Shown: piece by piece, positions 1 to 8,900 of the stretch
How positions within the stretch are numbered: position 1 is the first letter of the stretch
Layout of the letters: every line of letters begins with the position of its first letter
Assembly (NCBI RefSeq): GCF_900182915.1
Contig: NZ_FXUG01000019.1
Coordinates: forward strand, 62,001-126,000
DNA length: 64,000 nt
Origin: Neorhodopirellula lusitana
GTDB taxonomy: Bacteria; Planctomycetota; Planctomycetia; Pirellulales; Pirellulaceae
Direction: 5' to 3'
Notes under the pieces: model-generated
The model's input: the letters and a program-made list of their open reading frames with translations, nothing else
The model's database searches: none
What the model was told of the DNA's origin: nothing
Made by a program: the position numbers and the translations under genes

Positions 1-145
1 ACCAGCGAGAACAGTTTAAACTGCATTAGATATCTTTGGGTCGGGGAATCCCCGTGAGCACCGGGTAGGAGAGAAAGAGCCGGGGTGGCGAGATAGAAAG
101 CTAGCCATTGGAACTTAGACAAACGTTCTCTGTTGCGTTGCCTCG
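1..145. other. Left edge, intergenic
   Basis: No coding frame is supported here. A short perfect hairpin (CGGGG AAT CCCCG) lies at about positions 43-55, downstream of the minus-strand gene that ends at 146. It could help terminate that transcript but has no T-tract. Confidence 0.3.
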
Positions 146-646
146 TTATTCGTCGCTGTTTCCAGTTGCTGGTGCGTTAGTGACCGGTTTGTCAGTGACC
201 GGTTTGTCAATGACAGGGGAAGCGGTTACGGCGGTGCCGACACAGCAAATCATCAGCATCGAGTTGCCGACGGTCGAGTAGTCGAAATGCATTCCCACAA
301 CGGCGTTTGCACCCATTCTGGCGGCACGTGAAGCCATTTCCGACATCGCAGTGTTTCGACCTCGAACCAGCAGAGTTTCGTATTCATCGGAGCGTCCGCC
401 GATGACGTCGGTGACGGCAGCGAAGAAGTCACGCAGGACATTGGCACCATAGATTGTCTCGCCAAACACAGGTCCAAAGTAGTGGTCGTTGTTGTGAGTC
501 GAGAATGAAGGCGTTGTAGTAATCAGCAGGTCGACGTTCGCTACTTCAGCACCTGGATCCGAATCGGGCCGGGGAGCTCGACACGTCCAGCAAATATTGA
601 ACCCGAGGTCCGTTTTACCGCCGCATTGTGGGCATGTCCAAGGCAT
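146..646 (-). CDS. YbjQ/UPF0145-family protein with N-terminal zinc ribbon
   Basis: This 166-residue protein starts with a four-cysteine zinc ribbon (C5, C8, C19, C22; CPQC then CWTC). Residues of about 37-142 match the YbjQ/UPF0145 fold (putative heavy-metal-binding domain): ITTTPSF near the start, a GETIYGANVLRDFF block, and RAARMGANAVVGMHFDYS near the end. YbjQ proteins form small oligomers of unknown function. The ribbon probably mediates contacts, which is inference. The C-terminus is low-complexity with DKPVT repeated twice. No signal peptide or membrane segment is visible, so it is probably cytoplasmic. It stands alone on the minus strand. Family assignment is good; the biological role is unknown. 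Confidence 0.8.
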   Translation of the reverse strand: MPWTCPQCGGKTDLGFNICWTCRAPRPDSDPGAEVANVDLLITTTPSFSTHNNDHYFGPVFGETIYGANVLRDFFAAVTDVIGGRSDEYETLLVRGRNTAMSEMASRAARMGANAVVGMHFDYSTVGNSMLMICCVGTAVTASPVIDKPVTDKPVTNAPATGNSDE

Positions 647-814
647 TGCATGTTACTCAGTTTTCTGTGTTTTGAAGACGGTCGATGATTGCCACGACGG
701 TGAAGAAGTGTGGCAGATGAGGTGGAGTGGATCCAAGGGAAACCAACTCAGCGGGAACACGAATGCTCTGGTGATTACTTTGCTTGTTACATGAAAGCGG
801 TTCTGGATTGAAAG

Positions 815-1213
815 TCACATGATCGTAAGAAAGGAAACCCACCACAACACAATGCAGAAGGCGGTGAAAAGGCAACGGAATCGTCGATGAACCTGCGAAT
901 GCGGCAAGCTCCGCCAGTAGTCCAGAAGCAGATAAGCCAACACCATAACCGATCCCAGATACTGCATCGAACGCAGGCTTAGATAGCAATGAGTCGGCGT
1001 GCTAACAAATTCCTCATGAAACGCTTGGCGAAAAGTCAGGACGACTAACAGGTTGAATATTTCAAGGAAGCAAACCCATCCTAAGAGGACGATCGTTGCT
1101 GGGGCCGCCTCGAGCCACACGTAGGAATTTCGTAGTTGTCCGCGGGCAGGCGATGGTCGGTACGACGAACTGGATGCCAGCGTCGCCGTTAGCGCGAAAG
1201 CAAAAATCACCAC
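815..1213 (-). CDS. Hypothetical small membrane protein (start uncertain)
   Basis: The frame encodes about 132 residues with three hydrophobic stretches: VLLGWVCFLEIFNLLVVLTF, YLGSVMVLAYLLLDY, and a C-terminal CIVLWWVSFLTIM. This pattern fits an integral membrane protein better than chance. The GTG at 1213 is only the first start available in this frame; the open frame reaches 1255, and VVIFAFALTATLA at the N-terminus is itself hydrophobic. A GTG at 1289 overlaps the TGA of the upstream frame (GTGA), but it is in another frame and would need a frameshift to join this one. No family was recognised. It could be a damaged gene. Confidence 0.45.
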   Translation of the reverse strand: MVIFAFALTATLASSSSYRPSPARGQLRNSYVWLEAAPATIVLLGWVCFLEIFNLLVVLTFRQAFHEEFVSTPTHCYLSLRSMQYLGSVMVLAYLLLDYWRSLPHSQVHRRFRCLFTAFCIVLWWVSFLTIM

Positions 1214-1285
1214 TGAGGATAGATGGAAATATGCGATTGGACTTCCGATCAGATTTTAAGGAGCAACGAGTGGACAACGCCAGCG

Positions 1286-1729
1286 TCACGAGGTCGGGCG
1301 CGGACGGTCGTCATTTTCCCAATCCAGTAAGACTTTTGCCTCATCAGTATCAGCCGAAATGACAACTAGTACCCACGAAGCTCCCGGCGACATTTTTCCA
1401 ATAGTTCCGAAAGTAATACGGGACGTAAATATACCAAACGAACCGACTCTGCTCTTCAATAGCTCGAGCGGAGGTGTTTGTTTTGCGGCAACATAAATGG
1501 CTTCTAGACTCTCCGGTGCAGACAATCTTTCAAGCCGGTCGTTAATAACCCAGAACGGGTAACGCTGAAAAGAGCCTTGCCGAAAGAAGACGCGTCGCGT
1601 CGAAAATTCAGCATGACCAAAAAATAGATCAAAATGTAGTTTGGACTCCAGGAAGTCGCCGCTAAACGGACCGCGTCTTAGAAATGTTGATAGGTGACAC
1701 CGAATTGCCGGGGCTCTCGGGCGTCGACC
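1286..1729 (-). pseudogene. Coding-like open frame without a clear start
   Basis: The minus-strand frame is open from a TGA at 1730-1732 to the TGA at 1286-1288, about 147 codons. Its translation looks protein-like: alternating hydrophobic and polar residues, LFFGHAEFSTRRVFFRQGSF, RYPFWVINDRLERLSAPESL, then SWVLVVISADTDEAKVLLDWEND at the end (the last stretch spans roughly 1300-1370). It has no ATG or GTG; the first usable start is a TTG at 1525, which would discard half of the plausible protein. It is therefore either a gene that lost its 5' end or a frameshifted remnant. Its stop overlaps a GTG in another frame at 1289, upstream of the small membrane protein. No family was recognised. Confidence 0.35.
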
Positions 1730-1847
1730 TCAAGAGCAGACTGGGACGCAGAACAGCCTAACCACGTGTAAGCACGAGGTCTGCAGTCAAACGAAACTTG
1801 CCGCAACAGCTGATTTGTCGCTGGCACTCTTCGATTCGTATTTTCGC

Positions 1848-2939
1848 CTACTCCACTGCACCGAATCTTTCGGCTAATCGCTCGTTTGCCCAACGCTGGC
1901 AATCGGAACGGACCGCTTCGCTGAAGTCGAAACTCTCCATGGTCTGGCGTCCGGCATCCCAGCTGATCTTCACTTGCTCTCCGCTAGCGCATGTCAGGTC
2001 GATTTGTTTCAGGCCGGTGGTGCGAAGGAACACAAGCAGTACCGCGGTCAGCGCTCGCTCATTCTTTGCCTCGGACATGACGTTCACCAAACGCTGGATC
2101 GCTGCCCGCTTAGTCGCGTCACTTTTGGTGAACTCTGGCACGTCGAAATACGCACTGTCCAAGCCAAAGAGATCCTGCAGCACCATCGGCCCCACGCTGA
2201 CGGAGACTCCGCTCCCAATCTCTGAAACGAGCTGCTTGATTAGCTTCGGGTCGAGTTCCTGATGCTGGTTCAGGACCAGCTTTTGATAGCCCTCCCGTGT
2301 GTCGTCATCCCGGTTGGACTGTTCCCGAAGTAGCGTCCGCAAAGGTTCCGGCACATCCATGTAGCGTGCCTCGTGCTTTTTTGTTTGCCAGGTCCAGAAT
2401 TGCTTGGCGGTTTCCTTGTTCAGCAATGGCGTGATGGGCGGGAACTGGAAGGTGGTCTGATCCAGCTCCTTGCCGGACGGGCCATCGGCGACTCGCACCA
2501 GAATTGGCACCGAATACGGATGCTCGCCGTTTCTCCAAGCCTGCAATTCATTCTCCGGCCAGACTCCTGGCACGCCGTTGATGGTCGTCGCCACGTAACG
2601 CCGCTCGGTTTGTGCGAGGTCATCGCTATGCAGTTCGAGAAGATCACCATCCCGCGAATAGGTACCGCTGATCGGGTACTCTTGGAAACCAATGCAATCA
2701 CTGAAGTGCCAGTACTTGAAACGATCACCCTGCAATTCCAGCACGGCCCGATCCATTTGAAAGCCTGTCACTTCCCTTCCCTGGTCGTTCAGGAACGTGC
2801 TCGGCTCTGCGTAGATGCCATTCAGGCTATCCGTTGGGTTATCTGCGACAGCAGGAGTGATTCCCAGGCAGTGTATCAGCAAAGCCACGGCTGATATTCG
2901 TGACCAAGCCGGCCATTTCGAGGCGAAAATTATGTTCAT
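1848..2939 (-). CDS. Secreted hypothetical protein
   Basis: The chosen ATG at 2939 gives a 363-residue protein with a good signal peptide: a basic N-terminus, then the hydrophobic core ISAVALLIHCLGI, then small residues before ADNPTDSLNG. A 50-codon upstream extension lacks such a feature and was dropped. The mature protein begins with a small beta-rich module (GIYAEPSTFLND, GTYSRDGDLLELHSDDL) resembling lipocalin-like displays of a measured quantity, then a charged alpha-helical region rich in E, K and Q. No catalytic motif was recognised. It is probably a periplasmic or surface protein of planctomycete-restricted distribution; that is inference. It has no same-strand partner close by. Confidence 0.65.
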   Translation of the reverse strand: MNIIFASKWPAWSRISAVALLIHCLGITPAVADNPTDSLNGIYAEPSTFLNDQGREVTGFQMDRAVLELQGDRFKYWHFSDCIGFQEYPISGTYSRDGDLLELHSDDLAQTERRYVATTINGVPGVWPENELQAWRNGEHPYSVPILVRVADGPSGKELDQTTFQFPPITPLLNKETAKQFWTWQTKKHEARYMDVPEPLRTLLREQSNRDDDTREGYQKLVLNQHQELDPKLIKQLVSEIGSGVSVSVGPMVLQDLFGLDSAYFDVPEFTKSDATKRAAIQRLVNVMSEAKNERALTAVLLVFLRTTGLKQIDLTCASGEQVKISWDAGRQTMESFDFSEAVRSDCQRWANERLAERFGAVE

Positions 2940-3426
2940 GAGTGAATCACGGATGAGCGACAAGATTGTTAGTAAGAATCTATGAAAATGATGACTTTGC
3001 AGTAAAACAAGTGCCACGGATTGGTTGTCCCTGATGGTCAGGGATCGAGCGGCAATCCGACGGCTAAGATCTGTTGGGACGTCTCGCAATCGGCATCGAG
3101 GTTAATTGAATGGCAAACGCCACTTGCGCGATGCACGGCATGGTCGATCGCCTCACTTTTTTGTACACGATTGGATGCTGGCCAGTTCCTCTGCCTAACC
3201 GCCGCCCCGACGGTCGTGCATGAAACCTGACAGGCTTTTTGCTTGCTGGCACCCGTCCGACTCCGCAAGATTAGTATTTTGGCCGCTGCGTTCCGAACCC
3301 ACATGCGAGAGCATTCCACGCCCAGGGAAGATCGACTGTCACGCCAAGAACGACTAACTTACAAGCAACCCAACTCGTCAGGCTCCCAGACTCCCCCCAC
3401 CCAACCCCGCTCCCTCCGTTAGCACG
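2940..3426. other. Intergenic, divergent promoters expected
   Basis: This gap separates the divergent genes at 2939 (minus) and 3427 (plus). Short open frames exist on both strands, but none shows a recognisable motif, signal peptide or sensible composition. Nothing else is seen. Confidence 0.4.
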
Positions 3427-4773
3427 ATGAAAACACCTTACATTCTCCCCTTGTTGCTACTGTTGACCGTATCCGGCTACAGCGATGAGCCAGCTTCGTA
3501 CGACCGCGAGGCGGATCCACACGACTTTAGCGTCTTCATGACCGAAGGCGGGTGGTGCTGGTACCAAGACCCTCGAGCGATTTTGCACGACGGCAAAGTC
3601 TTTATTGGTTCGGTTCAGGGCACTGGTGCTGGCCCTGCCTTGGTTGGAGTTTACGACGTTGACAACGACCAACCGCTTGGAACCGTGACGATGCATCCAA
3701 GGTTCGACGGCGACGACCACAACTCGCCCGTTTTTCATGTCTGTCCCGACGGACGCGTTCTTGCAGTTTACGCGAGACACAATCGCGATCGTTTTCATCA
3801 TTCACGCTATGCCAGTCCGGCAACGCCGTTGGAATGGAGCGACGAGGTGCGACACGAACGCGTCATGTCCAATCCAAAGGACAACGTCACCTACATGAAT
3901 CTGCATGAGATGGAAAGCGAAGGAGCACTTTATCTTTTCTTCCGCGGAATCAACTTCGACCCGACCTTTGTCACATCCAAAGATCATGGCGAAAGTTGGA
4001 GCGATCCCGTTCATTTTTTCAAAAGTGAAGTCGGCGGACGCCACCGCCCCTACGCGCGTTACGCGGGCAACGACAAGGACACCGTGCACGTTGCGATCAC
4101 CGACGCGCATCCTCGTGATTTTGGTAACAGTATCTACTACTTCCAATTCCGAAACGGCAGTTTCTACACCGCCGACAACAAGCTGATTAAGAACCTCGCC
4201 AACGACGGACCGCTCCGACCGAGTGAAACGGAACTGGTTTACCAGGGAACCAACAACCCGGGCCGAGGCCCGGATTTGAGTGCGATTGGTGCCGCATGGA
4301 CAAGTTCCATCGAACTTGACAAGGTCGGGCACCCTCACATCGGCTACACCGTCTACAACAGCAACACCGATCACCGCTACCGAATCGCATCTTGGAACGG
4401 TAGCAATTGGATCGACCGTGAAGTTGCCTATGGCGGAAACTGCCTCTACGATCGCGAATCCAGCTATACCGGCCTGATCACACTCGATCCGGTCGACCCA
4501 AGCGTTGTTTTGATCTCCACGGATGTGAATCCTGCGACAGGCGAGGACCTCGGTGGACTGCATGAAATCTATCGGGCAACAATCCAGCCAACCGACACGG
4601 TCGATTCGATTGAATGGACACCAGTAACGCAAAACTCGCCGGTAAGAAATCTAAGGCCAGTCATCTTGCGCGACCACAACCGCCGAGTCATTCTCTGGAA
4701 TCGCGGTGACTTTAAAACGTACACCAACTATCAGCTCGACACCGTCGGCATAATTGAGTCGGTCACCGAATAG
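3427..4773 (+). CDS. Secreted BNR_4-type beta-propeller protein, possible polysaccharide lyase
   Basis: The protein has 448 residues. The N-terminus MKTPYILPLLLLLTVSGYS is a signal peptide (possible export to periplasm or surface). The body matches BNR_4-type propellers (PF15892-like): GGWCWYQDPRAI near residue 40, GGRHRPYARY near 205, and repeated short blades with HNSPVFHVCPDGR and DKVGHPHIGYTVY. Known members of this fold class include ulvan lyases (PL24/PL25) and many uncharacterised planctomycete proteins, so a role in degrading acidic algal polysaccharide is plausible. I cannot assign a lyase family or catalytic residues from the sequence alone. It is monocistronic by position. Confidence in the fold is good, in the reaction low. 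Confidence 0.75.
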   Translation: MKTPYILPLLLLLTVSGYSDEPASYDREADPHDFSVFMTEGGWCWYQDPRAILHDGKVFIGSVQGTGAGPALVGVYDVDNDQPLGTVTMHPRFDGDDHNSPVFHVCPDGRVLAVYARHNRDRFHHSRYASPATPLEWSDEVRHERVMSNPKDNVTYMNLHEMESEGALYLFFRGINFDPTFVTSKDHGESWSDPVHFFKSEVGGRHRPYARYAGNDKDTVHVAITDAHPRDFGNSIYYFQFRNGSFYTADNKLIKNLANDGPLRPSETELVYQGTNNPGRGPDLSAIGAAWTSSIELDKVGHPHIGYTVYNSNTDHRYRIASWNGSNWIDREVAYGGNCLYDRESSYTGLITLDPVDPSVVLISTDVNPATGEDLGGLHEIYRATIQPTDTVDSIEWTPVTQNSPVRNLRPVILRDHNRRVILWNRGDFKTYTNYQLDTVGIIESVTE

Positions 4774-5084
4774 TTGGCGGCAACAATCGCGAACCATTGC
4801 ATCGGTTGTCATCCGAGACATGAGATCCGCCAATGCTCTCAAGGGCACCTGCGGCGGTAGGGCAATGGGATGTGCTCCACCCCGTTGGAGTTGTCAGGTG
4901 GTCCTTTTCGGAGCGTAGGTTTCTAGTTTGCGATTCCCGGTAAGTAGGAATTGGCGGGCAGGATGCCTACCCCACGTTTTAATCGGGATGGAGCGGATAA
5001 GGATGGGCTGGCAGAAGCGATTCAGCCTGCGGTACGACCGCCGGTTTTCCTGGTCAGCCGAGTTTCATTGGCAAGCCAACTGAA
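4774..5084. other. Intergenic between convergent genes, with a dispersed short repeat
   Basis: This gap lies between the propeller gene and the minus-strand hydrolase. The segment GGCAGGATGCCTACCCCAC near 4958-4977 resembles the motif GCAGGCTGGAAGCCTACGCC near 37787 and CAGGCTAGAAGCCTAGGCC near 46012, a possible dispersed repeat family. No gene is supported. Confidence 0.35.
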
Positions 5085-5690
5085 TCAGGTTAATCGTGCG
5101 GCAATCATTCGCATCACGTTCGGCTGCAGTACGGCTGTTAGGTGCGTTGCCCAAACGTCCAAGACCTCGATGGATGGAACTGCTTCAAGAGATACCTTGC
5201 GAACGCATTCGTCGATCCGGGACCAAATGACGGTGCGCCGCACGCGGTTGTCGAGAGGAAGCCGGTCGTCGAGATCAAGATTGAGGAACGCCGAATCAGG
5301 ATCGCTTAGGATGTTGAGTTCTGGAATGCAACCAAGGGTCGCCATGTGCAGCCCGGCGGTGATCAACCCGAGTTTCAACCCCGGTGTCACAGACACCAAT
5401 TGTCGGACGCAGTGGTCGGGCGTATTCGCAATGGCTTGTCGCGACACCCAGTCGCCAAAGCTGTGCGACACGATCCCGACACTGTCATCGAGACCTTCCG
5501 GCCGGATCAGCTTCCCCAAGCGTTGAACACTTTCACGGGTGTCACGCATCACAACTCGATCGTTGAAAATATCAATACGTGAATGCTGCTTTAAAAGCAT
5601 CTGCTTCAACGGCCAAAACAAGCATCGCGGCTCTAGCAACCCCGATACCAGGATGACTCGCTTGATGGCAGTGGGCTGGTTGGTGGTCAA
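5085..5690 (-). CDS. Alpha/beta-hydrolase fold protein (lipase/esterase-like)
   Basis: This 201-residue protein has a compact alpha/beta-hydrolase layout: first strand RVILVSGL, nucleophile elbow VSHSFGDW with Ser77 (a G-x-S-x-G variant starting with Ser), and a candidate catalytic histidine in WATHLTAV (His183). The middle strand-helix QLVSVTPGLKLG and the strand RRTVIWSRID would carry the acidic residue. It resembles short lipase-type proteins of the PGAP1/triacylglycerol lipase group. There is no signal peptide, so it is probably cytoplasmic. It lies 194 bases from the MATE gene and on the same strand, so the two might be cotranscribed. Substrate is unknown. Confidence 0.65.
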   Translation of the reverse strand: MTTNQPTAIKRVILVSGLLEPRCLFWPLKQMLLKQHSRIDIFNDRVVMRDTRESVQRLGKLIRPEGLDDSVGIVSHSFGDWVSRQAIANTPDHCVRQLVSVTPGLKLGLITAGLHMATLGCIPELNILSDPDSAFLNLDLDDRLPLDNRVRRTVIWSRIDECVRKVSLEAVPSIEVLDVWATHLTAVLQPNVMRMIAARLT

Positions 5691-5884
5691 AATATCTCGC
5701 TTGCTAAGGCAGCTTGTGATTCCCGGTTCGCGATTTGAAATCGGTCTCGTGCTCTCGTGTGGAGCGATGGCTCTTCCCGAACACTGGCAGTACGAAAGTT
5801 CGTTTTGCCGATCTTAACTCCTGAACCAGCATCATCACACCCGCAGACGGTCGGCTTGTGGGTGACACGGCAAATGGAGTTTTC

Positions 5885-7261
5885 CTAAGCCTGGCTCATC
5901 TCGCGTCGAATTCCGAACACGATGGTAGTTGCTTGCAAGGTTGCCCAAACGATCAGCACACTCCACCAATGTGTCACGGCCAATTCATCGCTCGGTGAAT
6001 ACCACCATCCCCAGCCGACTGCGATCACACCGGGGATGGCGGTTGCGGTTAACAGAATGAACGTTTGGCCGATTCCTTTTGCCGCTGCACCTAGCAATAG
6101 GCTTGCAACGTCGACCAGGCAGTACACGGCTGCATAACGGAGCAAGATGATCGCCAACGGTTCGATCTCTGAGCGTTCGATCGGGTCAAGACCACCCAAT
6201 AAAATCTGCAAAAGTGGACCTGGGAACGCGAGCATCACTGCCGCGATTGCAATCGCGACCACAACGCCAATCACCGACGCCTGCCGCATGACTTTCTTAG
6301 CCAGATTGGTTCCACCGCTCGCAAACCCTTGGCCGACCACGACCGTGACCGCGGTGGCCAAGCCAATCGCCGGAATCGACAGCAGTTGATACAGGCTCAG
6401 TGCGGCTGACGTTGCGGCCAATCCCGTCACCGATGCCGAGCCGATAATCAACAACACAAAGCTGAACAGACTCGATCGTACTAACTGCTGCAGTCCGAGT
6501 GCCGATCCGGGCACGACAATCTCAGCGATCAACTTTCGGTTCGGTCGCCAAACCGCCAGACGATGCCGACCGAACGATTTCAGTCGAACAAGCAGGAACG
6601 CAAAAACGGCGACCTTGAACCACATTGATAACGCGGTCGCTAGGGCTGCACCGAACACGCCCAATGCTGGGATTCCTAGGCCTCCGAAGATGAGCCAGAA
6701 ATCCAAACCGACGTTCAGGATCGCCGACGCAATGTTGCTGCGCAAGATCGGTGTCGTTACCCGTCGCCCCACAAAAAACGCAGTCAAACCTGCCTCCAAC
6801 ATGGAAGCGGGGGCGACCAGCAACAGCGTTCGGAAATACTGTGACTCGTTCGTCGCTAAATCCGGTTCATGCCCGAATGCTTCGAACAATTGCGGGCTGA
6901 ACCACCCGATCAAAGCAAACAGTGGGACGCTGGCGATCGTCAACCAGACACATTGCCACAACAGCGACCACACACGACCAAACGTGGCTCCGCGATTCCG
7001 TCGATCTCCCATTGCTAGCGCGACTAGCGGCGTAATGAATCCCATCGTCGTCACAGGGATGCAGGCCACGGCCCAGTACAGATTGCCGGCCGACACAGAC
7101 GCGGCGGAAGACGTCGGCCCGTACCACATCAAAAGGGTGCGATCGGTGAACAAGGTGATCGCAAAGCAGCCAACGGTCGCGGCCAACGGCACGGCGACAG
7201 CCAGCAAAGCTCGGTATCCGAATTCGTTTCGTTTGTTTGTTGGGAGTTTCCGATCCATCAA
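5885..7261 (-). CDS. MATE-family multidrug/cation antiporter
   Basis: The protein has 458 residues and about twelve hydrophobic segments across its full length. The MatE pattern is visible in the N-half (YRALLAVAVPLAATVG, PVTTMGFITPLVALAMGD, AFFVGRRVTTPILRSNIASAILNVGLDFWLIFG) and is repeated in the C-half (ALGLQQLVRSSLFSFVLL, AIGLATAVTVVVGQGFASG). Members export organic cations or metabolites using a Na+ or H+ gradient at the inner membrane. The length is normal for the family and no damage is seen. ATGs at 7261 and 7258 are both possible starts. Substrate cannot be inferred from context. Confidence 0.88.
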   Translation of the reverse strand: MMDRKLPTNKRNEFGYRALLAVAVPLAATVGCFAITLFTDRTLLMWYGPTSSAASVSAGNLYWAVACIPVTTMGFITPLVALAMGDRRNRGATFGRVWSLLWQCVWLTIASVPLFALIGWFSPQLFEAFGHEPDLATNESQYFRTLLLVAPASMLEAGLTAFFVGRRVTTPILRSNIASAILNVGLDFWLIFGGLGIPALGVFGAALATALSMWFKVAVFAFLLVRLKSFGRHRLAVWRPNRKLIAEIVVPGSALGLQQLVRSSLFSFVLLIIGSASVTGLAATSAALSLYQLLSIPAIGLATAVTVVVGQGFASGGTNLAKKVMRQASVIGVVVAIAIAAVMLAFPGPLLQILLGGLDPIERSEIEPLAIILLRYAAVYCLVDVASLLLGAAAKGIGQTFILLTATAIPGVIAVGWGWWYSPSDELAVTHWWSVLIVWATLQATTIVFGIRREMSQA

Positions 7262-7494
7262 TCAGCCAGCATTGTCGCAGTATCCGCCACAGCGGACTCG
7301 GTGAGGAACTCAATGCCGCACAGTCGACATCACCCTGACGCGAATCGGCCCGGAAAGTGCAGCCTAATGGGGCGTGGCGCAAGCTTGTCCAGCAAGCTTC
7401 CCAAAACGTGTCATCGAAATCCCTTTGCGATTTTCATGCCACCGCCTCCCGCGTCCTCTCACACTTTCAATCAGAACGATAAGGAACCAACACT

Positions 7495-7686
7495 GTGTCC
7501 GCTACCACACCAACGACCCGGCCTGTTTCGGCCTTCGCCCACCTGAGTCATGCCGTTCGCGAAATGTTTTATTCGTTGCAAGTTTCAATCAATGAAGCAG
7601 ATGAAATTACCCGTGAAGCAGGAGTTGTGATCGGAGAAACCGAGCCGGGATCGATGTTGCCAATTGACGTCCGCAAGCTGCGTTAG
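7495..7686 (+). CDS. Small hypothetical protein
   Basis: A 63-residue frame starts at GTG 7495, preceded by AAGGAACC, a weak Shine-Dalgarno. Composition is protein-like: an amphipathic helix SHAVREMFYSLQVSINEADEI is followed by TREAGVVIGETEPGSMLPIDVRKL. No family was recognised and there is no signal peptide or membrane segment. It precedes the glycosyltransferase cluster by 149 bases on the same strand and could be its first gene. Confidence 0.5.
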   Translation: MSATTPTTRPVSAFAHLSHAVREMFYSLQVSINEADEITREAGVVIGETEPGSMLPIDVRKLR

Positions 7687-7835
7687 CAATCGTCAGGCCT
7701 TCAAGTGCACCCCCAATGGCACGCCCGTTGCTATGACCGCATCGTCCGCTTCAAACAACGGATGAAGTCAACACGATGGATCGTTTCAACATAGCTGGTC
7801 GTATCGAAAGACGACCTCACACAGGGGTAAGCATC

Positions 7836-8900
7836 ATGAAAATTGGAATTGTCGGCCACGTTAAGTTTCCGATTGCCAAACCGTTCTCGGGAGGCCTGGA
7901 AACTTTCACGCATGGCTATGTTAAAGCTCTTGTGGAGCGTGGCCATGATGTAACGCTCTTCGCATCGGGCGACTCGGATCGTTCGCTACCGCTTTCACCG
8001 ATTGTCCGACGGGCTACCATCCCCGACTCGCGGCGTCGACTTGGCCGAGTGCATAACGGTTGGATCGAAAGCACCGAAGACGAGGCCTACGATACCTTGA
8101 TGGCGAAGTTGGCCGGCAGCGATTACGACGTCATCCACAATCACTCGCTAAGTCCGATCCCACTTCGCTTTGCCAACCTGTTGTCGGTGCCAATGGTGAC
8201 CACCCTGCATGCTCCGGTGTTGCCGCGAATGGAAGCCGAAATCAAGTCGAATGGTCGGTGTGGGATGTTCGTGAATATCTCGAACGCCAATGCCGCCCAT
8301 TGGAGCCGAGTGTTGAGCGAACAAGCGGTGATTCACAACGGAGTGGACGTCGATTTCTGGCGAGGCTGCTCGCCGGTAAAACAGAATCGAGCCGTTTGGT
8401 TTGGACGAATCCTGGCGGATAAGGGGCCGCACTTTGCAATCGAAGCAGCGCACAAGGCTGGCCTGCCGATCGACATCGTTGGGCCGATATCAGACCAGGC
8501 GTATTTCGATAACGAGGTGGCTCCCCGGTTGCGATCGGACGACAGATATCTCGGACATCAAACGCATGATGAATTATGCGGTATCATCAGTCGGTCGTCG
8601 GTGGCGTTAGTCACGCCGTGTTGGGATGAGCCGTTTGGGTTGGTCGTTGCCGAAGCACTCGCGTGTGGAACGCCCGTCGCCGGGTTCAAGCGGGGTGCGT
8701 TGCCGGAAATTGTCATCCCGTCAGTTGGGCGTCTGGCCACGCCTGGCGACACGACAGCTTTAGCCCGAGCGGTTCGGCAGTGTCTTCGCTTGAACGGAGA
8801 GGTTTGTCGCCGGGTTGCTCAAGAGAACTTTAGCTTTGAACGAATGGTTTCGCAGTACGAAGACGTCTACGCCCGTGTCGCTACGAGGATAGCCGCGTGA
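7836..8900 (+). CDS. Glycosyltransferase family 4 protein
   Basis: The start at ATG 7836 is preceded by AGGGGTAA, giving 354 residues beginning MKIGIVGHVKFPI. The N-domain has the sugar-acceptor loop FSGGLETFTHGYVKALVERG, typical of GT4 (GT-B fold) enzymes. The C-domain has the nucleotide-sugar motif EPFGLVVAEALACGTPV, with the conserved Glu and ...GALPEIV. Substrate would be a nucleotide sugar; acceptor unknown. The gene overlaps the next by 4 bases (GTGA), so translation is probably coupled. It is soluble or peripherally membrane-associated. The three-gene set probably builds one glycoconjugate or osmolyte glycoside; that is inference. Confidence 0.85.
   Translation: MKIGIVGHVKFPIAKPFSGGLETFTHGYVKALVERGHDVTLFASGDSDRSLPLSPIVRRATIPDSRRRLGRVHNGWIESTEDEAYDTLMAKLAGSDYDVIHNHSLSPIPLRFANLLSVPMVTTLHAPVLPRMEAEIKSNGRCGMFVNISNANAAHWSRVLSEQAVIHNGVDVDFWRGCSPVKQNRAVWFGRILADKGPHFAIEAAHKAGLPIDIVGPISDQAYFDNEVAPRLRSDDRYLGHQTHDELCGIISRSSVALVTPCWDEPFGLVVAEALACGTPVAGFKRGALPEIVIPSVGRLATPGDTTALARAVRQCLRLNGEVCRRVAQENFSFERMVSQYEDVYARVATRIAA

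Noticed and set aside
3802-4632. 276-codon minus-strand frame inside the BNR propeller gene
   Set aside because: It overlaps a well-supported coding gene on the other strand and shows no motif or signal.
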